A DNA stretch of 11,346 nucleotides from Acidobacteriota bacterium (lineage in GTDB: Bacteria; Acidobacteriota; Vicinamibacteria; Vicinamibacterales; UBA8438): positions 1-11,346 of the forward strand of contig WTGR01000253.1 of assembly GCA_011523485.1 (NCBI GenBank). The letters are read 5' to 3'. Below are positions 1-6,727 of the stretch, in pieces (position 1 is the first letter of the stretch; the number at the start of each line of letters is the position of its first letter). Made by a program: the position numbers and the translations under genes. The notes under the pieces were generated by a model that made no database searches, was not told the origin of the DNA, and worked only from the letters and a program-made list of their open reading frames with translations.

Positions 1-9
1 ATCGGTCCC

Positions 10-37
10 TCCTCTGCATGAGGTAGTGTGCAGAGGA
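10..37. repeat. Small perfect stem-loop downstream of the transglycosylase gene
   Basis: Nine-base arms TCCTCTGCA (10-18) and TGCAGAGGA (29-37) are exact reverse complements around a 10-base loop. No T-run follows on either strand, so it is not a clear Rho-independent terminator. It lies about 170 bases past the stop of the leftward transglycosylase gene and could be an mRNA 3' structure or a protein site. The rest of 1-208 shows no supported gene. A leftward frame is open from an ATG at 117 to the window edge, but it has no ribosome site. Confidence 0.35.
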
Positions 38-208
38 TCGGCGAACCGGCTCAGATTGACGGTGTTCGCTGCATGGGCAAACCGCGGTGGGACTCGACAC
101 CGCATCGGGCGCAGCATCGGGCGTGCACGCCGAAGTCTTGCTGTTGTGACCCCGCGGGTTTCGGGTTCCTCGGTAGAGCAGGGCGTTTCCCGGTGGTACG
201 GCCCCGCA

Positions 209-760
209 CTACCGCGTCGACGGGTGCGGCTCGACCTCGCTGACCGGACCGGCCCCGCCAGCATCCAGGTAGCGCAGCAGCACCCGGGCCACGAACCGGC
301 GCGTCTCCGCATAGGGTGGAATGCCGCCGTGCCGGCGCACCGCGCCCGCTCCGGCGTTGTAGGCCGCAACCGCCAGGACGAGATCGAACTCGGCGAGCAG
401 CTCGGCCAAGTAGGCGCAGCCGCCGAAGACGTTCTGGACGGGATCGAAACGGTTGACGACCCCGAAGCGGCTCGCCGTGGCCGGCATCAACTGCATGAGC
501 CCGGCCGCGCCCCGCGCGGAAACGGCGAACGGCCAGTACGCCGACTCGGTACGAATGACCGCGTCAACCAGACGAGGATCCAGCCTGTAGGCCGACGACG
601 CTTCGAGTACCAGGCGGACGTAGCGCGACGCGGCCGCCGCCCGCGGCGTCCCCAAATCGTCCGCACTCGACGGAGAAACGATCCCGCCGACCGCCAGGGC
701 GACGGCCGCGGGCCCGAGAACCGACACCTTCCGCACGCACGAGCATAGCGGCCGAAGCAC
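209..760 (-). CDS. Exported SLT-fold lytic transglycosylase (VirB1-like)
   Basis: This is a 183-residue peptidoglycan lytic transglycosylase that would cleave the MurNAc-GlcNAc bond in the periplasm. Residues 1-33 look like a signal peptide: a basic stretch (VRK), a hydrophobic core and SSA before Asp-Asp. The SLT/goose-lysozyme-like domain spans about residues 43-160. It has the catalytic Glu72 in the TES motif, GLMQLMPAT (87-95), a Gly/Tyr helix with YLAELL (117-122), AYNAGAGAV (133-141) and PPYAETRRFV (148-157). It is little more than one domain, the size of conjugation-associated VirB1-type enzymes rather than the large Slt70. The start is uncertain: GTG at 760 gives this length, an in-frame GTG at 736 would give a tighter signal peptide, and neither has a clear ribosome site. 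No other secretion gene is visible next to it, so a conjugation role is inferred. A phage or housekeeping enzyme is possible. Confidence 0.9.
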   Translation of the reverse strand: MLRPLCSCVRKVSVLGPAAVALAVGGIVSPSSADDLGTPRAAAASRYVRLVLEASSAYRLDPRLVDAVIRTESAYWPFAVSARGAAGLMQLMPATASRFGVVNRFDPVQNVFGGCAYLAELLAEFDLVLAVAAYNAGAGAVRRHGGIPPYAETRRFVARVLLRYLDAGGAGPVSEVEPHPSTR

Positions 761-963
761 GCCGTCAAGAGCAGTCTCGGTGCACAGTCAGTCCAACGAC
801 TGGCACCACCCCGTCGAAGCAGAAGCGCACCGGCAGACTTGGCTCCCGCCGCAGCGCCGCCACGCCGGACCGTTGTGCGCGGCCACGCACGGCGCCGGTT
901 CTCTGACACCAGCCGGAGCCTCCTCGACGGCCGACTACACTTCCGTTCCCCGGTAGCCGCAAA

Positions 964-969
964 TGCAGC
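964..969. repeat. Left target-site duplication of the IS21 element
   Basis: TGCAGC directly precedes the left IS end and is repeated directly after the right end. The preceding A (963) and this TG form the ATG that would have been the start codon of the interrupted gene before insertion. Confidence 0.85.
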
Positions 970-1021
970 TGTCAGGCGACATGGAAAACTGACCCCTTGG
1001 CGACACTGAAAACTGACCCCC
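970..1021. repeat. Left terminal repeats of the IS (L1 and L2)
   Basis: L1 (970-996) begins TGTCAGGCGACA and ends AACTGACCCC. L2 (999-1021) repeats GGCGACA and AAAACTGACCCCC. Both match the reverse complement of the right end with few changes. Two-unit ends are typical of IS21-family transposase binding sites. Confidence 0.9.
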
Positions 1022-1045
1022 CTTCGCCAGGGAGGAGCCAGTCAG

Positions 1046-2326
1046 ATGAAACGATGCGAGGATGTCGGCCCGTGGGCTGGGAGGCCACGGGCACAGACGA
1101 TGAAGCAATCAGACGAAGTGGAGGCGATGCTGCATCTGCACGCTCTCGGTTGGGGGTTGAAGCGCATAGCGAGGGAGTTCGGGTGCAGCAAGAACACGGT
1201 GCGGCGGTACGTGGAAGCCGACGGCTGGATGGCGTACAGCCGGCCGGCCCGCGGCGGCAAGCTCGAGGATCAGGAGGCGTGGCTGAAGGAGCGCTTCCTG
1301 CGGCATCGCGGTAATGCGGAGGTGGTGCGCCAGGACCTGCTGCGCGAGCAGTCGATCGACGTGAGCCTGCGCACGGTCGAGCGTGCGGTCTTGCCGTTCC
1401 GGCGGCTGCTGACGGCCGAGGCGAAGGCGACGGTGCGGTTCGAGACGCCGCCGGGACGTCAGCTGCAGGTTGATTTCGGGGAGTTGCGGATTCCGGTCGC
1501 GGACGAGCGTGTGCGTGTGTACCTGTTCGTGGCGACGCTGGGCTATTCGCGGCGTTGTCATGTCGAGGCGTTCCGGCCCGAGCGACAGTCGTCGTGGTTC
1601 CGCGGCCTGGAGGCCACGTTTCGGCACTTTGGCGGCATCACCGACGAGGTGCTCCTCGACAACGCTCGGGCGCTGGTGACGCACCACGACGCGTCGACGC
1701 GCGAGGTCGAGTTCAACGACCGGTTCCTGGCGTTCGCGGCCCACTGGGGGTTCCGTCCGCGCGCCTGCGCGCCGTACCGAGCTCGGACGAAGGGGAAGGA
1801 CGAGTCCGGTGTTCGCTACGTCAAGCGAAACGCCATCGCGGGACACCGCTTTGACAGTTGGGAGGGGCTGCAGGCGCACCTGGCGTGGTGGCAGCGCGAG
1901 ATCGCGGACCGGCGGCGCCACGGCACCACCGGGGAAGTGCCTCTGGTCCGATTCGAGCGCGAAGCGGGACGCTTGCGCCCGTGCGCGGACCGGCCGCCGT
2001 TTGGCCAGTTGCGGGATCTGATCCGGACGGTCCACGCCGACTGCGCGGTGGTGGTCGATACCAACGCCTACTCGGTGCCGTGGCGTCTGATCGGCGAGCG
2101 GGTGCGGGTGGTGGTCAGTGGCGGCCGGGTGCGCGTTGACCACGGCCCGGATGTCGTCGCCGAGCACCTTGAGCACAGCGGCCGGCACGCGCGGATCACC
2201 GAGCGCGCGCACCTGGTCGGTGTCAACGGCGGCCCGCGCCCGGCTGCGGTCGAAGCGGCGCGACCGAAGCCGGCATTGCTACGGCCGCTCGACGAGTATG
2301 CAGCCGTCGCCGGCGGGAGCTTCTGA
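1046..2326 (+). CDS. istA: IS21-family transposase IstA
   Basis: This DDE-type transposase catalyses strand transfer of the element. Residues 34-56 form a helix-turn-helix (LGWGLKRIAREFGCSKNTVRRYV). The rve/integrase-type core follows, with Asp143 in QVDFGE, Asp205 in VLLDN and Glu253 in KGKDESGV. The 47-residue gap between the last two fits the family. The C-terminal part holds the beta-rich domain seen in IS21 transposases. At 426 residues it is of usual or slightly short length. The ATG at 1046 was chosen because GGAGGAG lies 9 bases before it (1031-1036). An ATG at 1100 would give a 408-residue protein starting MKQSDEVEAM, with a ribosome site much farther away. The stop is one base before the istB start, so translation is probably coupled. 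Confidence 0.95.
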   Translation: MKRCEDVGPWAGRPRAQTMKQSDEVEAMLHLHALGWGLKRIAREFGCSKNTVRRYVEADGWMAYSRPARGGKLEDQEAWLKERFLRHRGNAEVVRQDLLREQSIDVSLRTVERAVLPFRRLLTAEAKATVRFETPPGRQLQVDFGELRIPVADERVRVYLFVATLGYSRRCHVEAFRPERQSSWFRGLEATFRHFGGITDEVLLDNARALVTHHDASTREVEFNDRFLAFAAHWGFRPRACAPYRARTKGKDESGVRYVKRNAIAGHRFDSWEGLQAHLAWWQREIADRRRHGTTGEVPLVRFEREAGRLRPCADRPPFGQLRDLIRTVHADCAVVVDTNAYSVPWRLIGERVRVVVSGGRVRVDHGPDVVAEHLEHSGRHARITERAHLVGVNGGPRPAAVEAARPKPALLRPLDEYAAVAGGSF

Positions 2327-2327
2327 G

Positions 2328-3128
2328 ATGGACGTCGTGGACCATGAGACGCTCCTCGGCTGGCTGACGCGGCTGCAATTGACCGCCATTCGCGATCAGC
2401 TCGACAGCCTCCTCGACGAGGCCGCCGAGAAGGAGCTGACGCTGCGCGAGGCGCTGGCGTTCCTCGTCGAACGGGAGGTGTCGCGCAAGGACGAACGGCG
2501 CATCGAGATGGCGTTCAAGATCGCTCACTTCCCGGCGGTCCGCGAGCTGGCGGACTTCGACTTCAAGGCGCAACCGAGCATCGATGAGCGCCAAGTCCGG
2601 GAACTGGCGACGTCGCGGTGGATCGCGCACGGCGACGCAGCTTTGCTTCTCGGGCCTCCAGGAGTCGGCAAGACGCACTTGTCGATCGCGCTCGGGCGCG
2701 AGGCGATCCGACAGCGCTACACGGTGCTGTTCATCACGGCCCAGGCGCTGATGGCAGCCTTGGTCAAGGCGCACAGCGACGACCGTCTGGAAGAGCGCCT
2801 GGCCTTCTTCGCCAAGCCCAAATTGCTCATTTGCGACGAACTGGGGTACCTACCCTTCGAGGCGCATGCCGCGCACCTGTTCTTCCAGCTCGTCTCGCGT
2901 CGCTACGAGCGCGGCAGCATCCTGATCACCTCGAATCGTTCGGTCGGCGAATGGGGCGAGGTGTTCGGTGACGCGGTGGTCGCCACGGCGATACTCGACC
3001 GGCTGCTGCACCACAGTCACGTGTTGACGATCACCGGAGAGAGCTTCAGGTTGCGCGAGAAGCGTCGCGCCGGCGTCCTGAAGCTTTCCGCGCCGACACC
3101 TGACGCCCGGCCGCGGAAGGCGACATGA
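2328..3128 (+). CDS. istB: IS21-family helper ATPase IstB
   Basis: This is a 266-residue AAA+ ATPase related to DnaC/DnaA that assembles on target DNA and directs IstA. Residues 1-90 are the N-terminal helical domain. Walker A is GPPGVGKT (109-116), Walker B is LLICDELG (166-173), the sensor is TSN (201-203), and the likely arginine finger is in LDRLLHHS (223-230). The length is normal and nothing is broken. ATG 2328 starts one base after the istA stop, so it is probably translated by re-initiation. Its stop overlaps an ATG (ATGA, 3125-3128) that opens a frame running through the right IS end into the SLOG gene. Confidence 0.96.
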   Translation: MDVVDHETLLGWLTRLQLTAIRDQLDSLLDEAAEKELTLREALAFLVEREVSRKDERRIEMAFKIAHFPAVRELADFDFKAQPSIDERQVRELATSRWIAHGDAALLLGPPGVGKTHLSIALGREAIRQRYTVLFITAQALMAALVKAHSDDRLEERLAFFAKPKLLICDELGYLPFEAHAAHLFFQLVSRRYERGSILITSNRSVGEWGEVFGDAVVATAILDRLLHHSHVLTITGESFRLREKRRAGVLKLSAPTPDARPRKAT

Positions 3129-3445
3129 GCACGCGACCGTCGGCGCGACGAGCGCGGACGCCGGCCAGTGCGTCGGCTTCACTGGCGATCGTCTCGTCGG
3201 ATCCGGGGAGGCCTGTTGATTCTGCCGTGGCGTGGAAAACGCGCATGCGGCGTTCGGCGAGAAGTGAACCGTCTTCGAGTGCGCGTTTACCACACCACTT
3301 GGACGCCGCAGACGGCGCCCACAGAACCAACAGGCATCGTCGTCCTTGCTCTCGTACACCAGATCACCAGAACGACGTCGACGATCCGTCACGACACCGA
3401 CGGAACGTCGCCGCGGTTCACTTCAGCAACATACGCCGTTTCTTC
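3129..3445 (+). other. Non-coding 3' part of the IS21 element
   Basis: About 317 bases lie between the istB stop and the inner right repeat, longer than the usual short IS21 tail. The rightward frame opened at 3125 is continuous here and joins the SLOG gene, but its translation here (Arg-, Ser- and Ala-rich, low complexity) does not resemble a protein domain. A leftward frame also crosses this stretch and contains a CWFCG motif, but it continues antisense into istB. I see no supported passenger gene. Confidence 0.5.
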
Positions 3446-3497
3446 GGGGGTCAGTTTTCGATGTCGCCGGGGGGTCAATTCCGGATGTCGCTTGACA
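3446..3497. repeat. Right terminal repeats of the IS (R2 and R1)
   Basis: R2 (3446-3468, GGGGGTCAGTTTTCG then ATGTCGCC) and R1 (3471-3497, ending GTCGCTTGACA) are the inverted counterparts of L2 and L1. The last six bases, TTGACA, match a sigma-70 -35 box pointing outward. No matching -10 box is seen 16-18 bases further on. Confidence 0.9.
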
Positions 3498-5371
3498 TGC
3501 AGCACGAACAAGCCCTGGCGGCGCTCAAGACCGCCTCCCCGAACCACCGGTCGCTCGCACTCGGGGACCCGCGCATCCTGCAGGTCGCGCAGATGGTCAC
3601 CGAGGACCCCGGCTGCTCGCCCGCCAAGTGCCTGGACGCCGGCGTCGATCCGCACGCGGTCCTCGGCGCGCTCGGCCACAACGTCGTCGCGTTCACCGGC
3701 GAGGGGAACCTCACGCCGCTGGCGCTCTCCGCCGTGCTCCTCGAAGAGGCCAGGATTCGCCAGGCGAGGGCGCCGGCAGACTCCCCCGGACAGGCCTTCA
3801 CCCCGGGAGCCGAACCAGCCGCGCCGGAGACCGGCGACGCCGGCCGCCACGCCGGGGAACAGCGCCTCGACCACTACGGCCCCGCCGACGAGAAGCGGAT
3901 GGAACAGGCGCGGCTGCTGCGCGAACAGGCGGAACACCTGGGAGCGATCGCGGGAGACCCGTTGCGCGAACAGCGCGCCGAACGCCTCATCAGCCAGGCG
4001 GACCACCTCGAGGCCGAGGCGCGGTACTTCGGACACCAGCGGAGCAGGGAAGAGGCAGGCGGCAACCCCGCCCGGACGGTCACCGATCCCGAACTGACGC
4101 CCATGTGCGTCGCCATCGCGGGAGGCGACGACAACGACTCGCGCCAGCGGACGTTCAGCCTGCTCGAAGCCGCCCGCGTCGGCGCCGACGGGCGCCCCAT
4201 GCAGGTCCTCGAGGCGACCGACCGCAAGAACACCCCCGCCGCCAAGTGGGCCAACATGGTCGACGCCGAGTACGAGGCGTTCCCGGCGGCCTGGGACGAC
4301 GACCGCCGCGCGGGGATCCGTCGCAACGAGGAGCTGCTCGAGGAGCAGCCCGACCTGGTGATCGTCCTCGCCGATGAGGCCGATCGGGGCGCCTCGCACC
4401 TCGCCGGGCTGGCGCACGACTACGCCATCCCGCTCGTGGGCGGCGACGGCGAGGCCGCCGACGAAACGGACGTACGCGCGGCGGCCGAGCTCGTCACCGA
4501 GCAGCTCGACGCCGAGGACGAACGCAGGGAGCGCCAGCAGGCGGAGTCCCGAGAGCAGGCCCCCGGCTACCGGCCGCGCAGCGCGGCCGAGAGCGCGCAA
4601 GCGCTGCGGGCCCGGCAGCGCGCCGCCGAAGGAGGGGCACCCGGCCGGCAGCACGACCGCGAACTGACCGAGGGGTGGACGATCGCCCGGACCACGGCTC
4701 CGCCGCCCGCTGGCTACGACCCGCGGCGCGAACCGCGGGAGATTCGCGTCCTGGTCACGGGAAGCCGTAACTACCCCCTTCGGCAGACCCTCGAAGCCGC
4801 GCTCGATCGAGTGCGGGTGCGTGTCGCTGGCGCGCCTCTGCGCGTCGTGCACGGCGGCGCGGCCGGCGCCGACCGTATGGCCGCCGAATGGGCGGACCAG
4901 CACGGCGTGCCCGCCGACGAGTACCCGGCGAGCTGGGATCGCCACGGCGCGACGGCCGGACGAATCCGCAACCGCGAGATGCTCGACAACGCGAAGCCGG
5001 ACCTCGTTCTCGCGTTTCCCTGGGGACAGTCGAGCGGAACCGCGCACATGATGCGGATTGCCGAGCGTGCGGACGTCCCCATCGAGGCGCCGCAGAGCAC
5101 ATCCGCGACCATGTGCCGCGACGGCGCCCTGACCGACCTCGCCAGGCTCAGTCGTACGCCCACTCCCGCCGAGCGGGAGCAGGCCGCCGAAGCGGAGCAA
5201 AGGGCCGTGGCCGTCGCCGCGGCCGCGCGGCGGGAGTTCCGGGGCGGCGCCCCGCAACGGTCCGCGCCGCGGCGCGGCAACGGGCCTCCCATCAACCGGG
5301 ACCACACCAGTCCGACCCGCAGTGGCGACCGGCCGGCCGCAGACGCGCTCCCATCGAGCCCGCAGCCGTAG
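3497..5371 (+). CDS. Tandem SLOG / DUF2493-like protein, IS-interrupted at its start codon
   Basis: A 624-residue protein. Residues 1-120 are a helical N-terminal region of unknown function and 125-190 are charged and helical. A first Rossmann-like unit runs about 203-320: MCVAIAGGDD at the strand/loop, then RRNEELLEEQPDLVIVLADE (275-294) and a strand before PLVGG. After a charged linker, a canonical DUF2493 (YspA/SLOG) domain runs about 415-525: VLVTGSRNY (418-426), VVHGGAAGADRMA (450-462), RIRNREMLDN (489-498) and DLVLAFPWG. The tail is Ala/Arg-rich. SLOG domains bind nucleotides or NAD-derived ligands. No substrate can be named here. The first unit lacks the GGAxGAD motif and is probably degenerate. 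The A of the ATG is the last base of the IS. Before insertion the gene would have read ATG at 963, with an in-frame TAG (954-956) just upstream, so no coding sequence appears lost. A chimaeric 748-residue frame from 3125 is also open. Confidence 0.85.
   Translation: MQHEQALAALKTASPNHRSLALGDPRILQVAQMVTEDPGCSPAKCLDAGVDPHAVLGALGHNVVAFTGEGNLTPLALSAVLLEEARIRQARAPADSPGQAFTPGAEPAAPETGDAGRHAGEQRLDHYGPADEKRMEQARLLREQAEHLGAIAGDPLREQRAERLISQADHLEAEARYFGHQRSREEAGGNPARTVTDPELTPMCVAIAGGDDNDSRQRTFSLLEAARVGADGRPMQVLEATDRKNTPAAKWANMVDAEYEAFPAAWDDDRRAGIRRNEELLEEQPDLVIVLADEADRGASHLAGLAHDYAIPLVGGDGEAADETDVRAAAELVTEQLDAEDERRERQQAESREQAPGYRPRSAAESAQALRARQRAAEGGAPGRQHDRELTEGWTIARTTAPPPAGYDPRREPREIRVLVTGSRNYPLRQTLEAALDRVRVRVAGAPLRVVHGGAAGADRMAAEWADQHGVPADEYPASWDRHGATAGRIRNREMLDNAKPDLVLAFPWGQSSGTAHMMRIAERADVPIEAPQSTSATMCRDGALTDLARLSRTPTPAEREQAAEAEQRAVAVAAAARREFRGGAPQRSAPRRGNGPPINRDHTSPTRSGDRPAADALPSSPQP
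3498..3503. repeat. Right target-site duplication of the IS21 element
   Basis: TGCAGC follows the right IS end directly, matching 964-969. It encodes the last two bases of the rebuilt ATG, the second codon CAG and the first base of codon 3. Confidence 0.85.
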
Positions 5372-5381
5372 GCTTGCCCCG

Positions 5382-5654
5382 ATGGCAGACCTGATCGTCA
5401 GCGGCACCATCCTGGCGCTGGCCGCAATCGCGGCTGTCGCCGGCCTGATGGCGGCCGCTGCCGCCGCCGCGTACGCCGCCGGTTGGGGATGGCACCGCGG
5501 ACGCTGGCGCGCGCTCGCCACCGCGGCGCACGAGCGTCGCGGATGGGAAGTCGCGCGCTCCGCGCCGATCACTCCCGACGACGGGCCGACTCCGCCTGCG
5601 CACGCCACGGCGGCAGCCGTGGGCGGAAGCCGAGGCCAGCGCGAGCCGGCTTGA
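5382..5654 (+). CDS. Small single-pass membrane protein of unknown function
   Basis: A 90-residue protein that I do not recognise. Residues 3-34 form one long Ala-rich hydrophobic segment (MADLIVSGTILALAAIAAV onward), followed by a Trp/Arg-rich stretch (WGWHRGRWRALATAAHERRGW) and a polar Pro/Ala tail. It looks like an N-terminally anchored inner-membrane protein. The ATG lies 10 bases after the stop of the SLOG gene and has no strong ribosome site, which suggests translational coupling in one operon. An ATG at 5322 in the same frame would overlap the SLOG gene and is less likely. Confidence 0.6.
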   Translation: MADLIVSGTILALAAIAAVAGLMAAAAAAAYAAGWGWHRGRWRALATAAHERRGWEVARSAPITPDDGPTPPAHATAAAVGGSRGQREPA

Positions 5655-5790
5655 CCGGCCTCGCAGCGCAAGAGCCTTGCCGAGCGCTCCGCACCGAGGG
5701 CGGCCCCGCGACGAAGAGCCCGCTCACCATCCCCACGGCTGCGTCCTCGAAGCGGAAACAGAGCCTTCGGAGTTGCCAACAGGAGCGGAA

Positions 5791-6525
5791 ATGAGCAGAC
5801 CAACACGCGAGCTGGCCACGCGGGGAGCCGAGCGCGACCCGCAAGCTCGCCGTTTCGAGGTGCGGATCGTCACCATCGGGAAGACGCCGAGACGAACCCT
5901 GACGTACCACGCCACGGTCACCGCCGAGAACGAATCGGCGGCCGCCGCGGCGTGCATCCTCGACATGGTGGAGCTCGAGCGCGCAGCCGGCAGGCCCGTG
6001 ACGCCAAGCGAGGCGTTCCGGGCCGACGTCGACGACGGCGCGAAGACCTGGCACATGGTCGCGCAGTTCGCGCCACCAGGCCACCGACCCGCCCGCCAGC
6101 GAGGTCGCGGCAGCACCTACGACGACCGCGCCCGGGAGGAAGCGCGGGACACGAACCGGCAGCAGGCCGTCGAACGCGACGCGCGCTTCGCGGCCACGGA
6201 ACGAAATGGCCCAACGGCCGTGCGCACCTACCTCGTGCACATCGTCGAGCAGCAACAGCCCAACGGACCGATCCAGCAGATCGACTGGAAGGGGCACCTC
6301 GAAGCCGAGGGACCCGAGACGGCCGCGTGGAACGCCATCGAGCGGTTCCGGCTCCAAATGCCGGGACTCATCGGCAAGTCGAGTCCGATGACCTGCTATC
6401 ACGTCAACGTCGTCCGGGAGCCCGTCGACGGCCAGGACTGCGATGCCTGGGAGATGCGCGTCGTCTGGGATGCCAAGCGCCGGGCCATCAGCCAAGCCCG
6501 CGATCCGCACCCGACGATCCACTAG
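5791..6525 (+). CDS. Hypothetical protein with an internal tandem duplication
   Basis: A 244-residue soluble protein of unknown family. The start is well defined: AGGAG at 5781-5785, five bases before ATG. Two halves share the same pattern. Residues 21-94 have RFEVRIVTIG, HATVTAENESAAAAACIL, FRADVDD and TWHMVAQF. Residues 146-227 have TYLVHIVEQQ, KGHLEAEGPETAAWNAIERF, YHVNVVRE and AWEMRVVW. Each reads as strand, strand-plus-helix, strand, strand, pointing to a duplicated alpha/beta domain. Between them (95-140) is a charged Arg/Glu/Asp linker. It follows the SLOG and membrane-protein genes on the same strand after a 136-base gap and may belong to the same transcript. No catalytic motif is visible, and the function is unknown. 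Confidence 0.75.
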   Translation: MSRPTRELATRGAERDPQARRFEVRIVTIGKTPRRTLTYHATVTAENESAAAAACILDMVELERAAGRPVTPSEAFRADVDDGAKTWHMVAQFAPPGHRPARQRGRGSTYDDRAREEARDTNRQQAVERDARFAATERNGPTAVRTYLVHIVEQQQPNGPIQQIDWKGHLEAEGPETAAWNAIERFRLQMPGLIGKSSPMTCYHVNVVREPVDGQDCDAWEMRVVWDAKRRAISQARDPHPTIH

Positions 6526-6727
6526 CAGCTCGTACGGCCGCGCATGGCGCGACGACCGCGGAGCCCGCTATTTCCCTGGTGCATCGATCCCGTATTGCGC
6601 ACCCTGCGCTCGCGGCCTCGCTACCGACGAATCCCTCGCATCGCGACACCGTTGTGCGCAAGCTTGGCAACCGGCGTGCCGGCCCTGCCGCCGGGCGCTA
6701 CTTCGAGACCGGACAAGCCGAGACAGA

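Larger units (their letters stand above)
970..3497 (+). mobile_element. Complete IS21-family insertion sequence
   Basis: The element is 2,528 bp with TGT at the left end and ACA at the right, two overlapping-style genes (istA, istB) and compound inverted ends. Each end carries two copies of a unit with core GGCGACA plus AACTGACCCC. The 6-bp flanking duplication TGCAGC lies within the 4-8 bp known for this family. Both genes are open with all catalytic motifs, so the copy looks intact and recent. It sits between the transglycosylase gene and the SLOG gene, taking the place of the latter's own upstream region. The exact named IS cannot be given from sequence alone. Confidence 0.95.

Noticed and set aside
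1..117. Minus-strand frame open from ATG 117 to the window edge
   Set aside because: Too short to judge and no ribosome site.
26..748. 240-codon + strand frame over the transglycosylase gene
   Set aside because: Arg-rich shadow; the minus strand encodes a complete SLT domain and signal peptide.
789..802. Small inverted repeat CAGTC-CAAC-GACTG upstream of the transglycosylase gene
   Set aside because: Five-base arms are common by chance and no promoter elements could be tied to it.
1109..2212. Long minus-strand frame across istA
   Set aside because: Antisense to an intact transposase gene with all catalytic residues.
2850..3392. Minus-strand frame with a CWFCG motif in the IS tail
   Set aside because: Continues antisense into istB and has no ribosome site, so a passenger gene is not supported.
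3389..5806. An 805-codon open frame on the minus strand across the SLOG gene
   Set aside because: It is the antisense shadow of a GC-rich gene; its product is Arg/Gly/Val-rich without motifs, while the + strand shows clear SLOG motifs.
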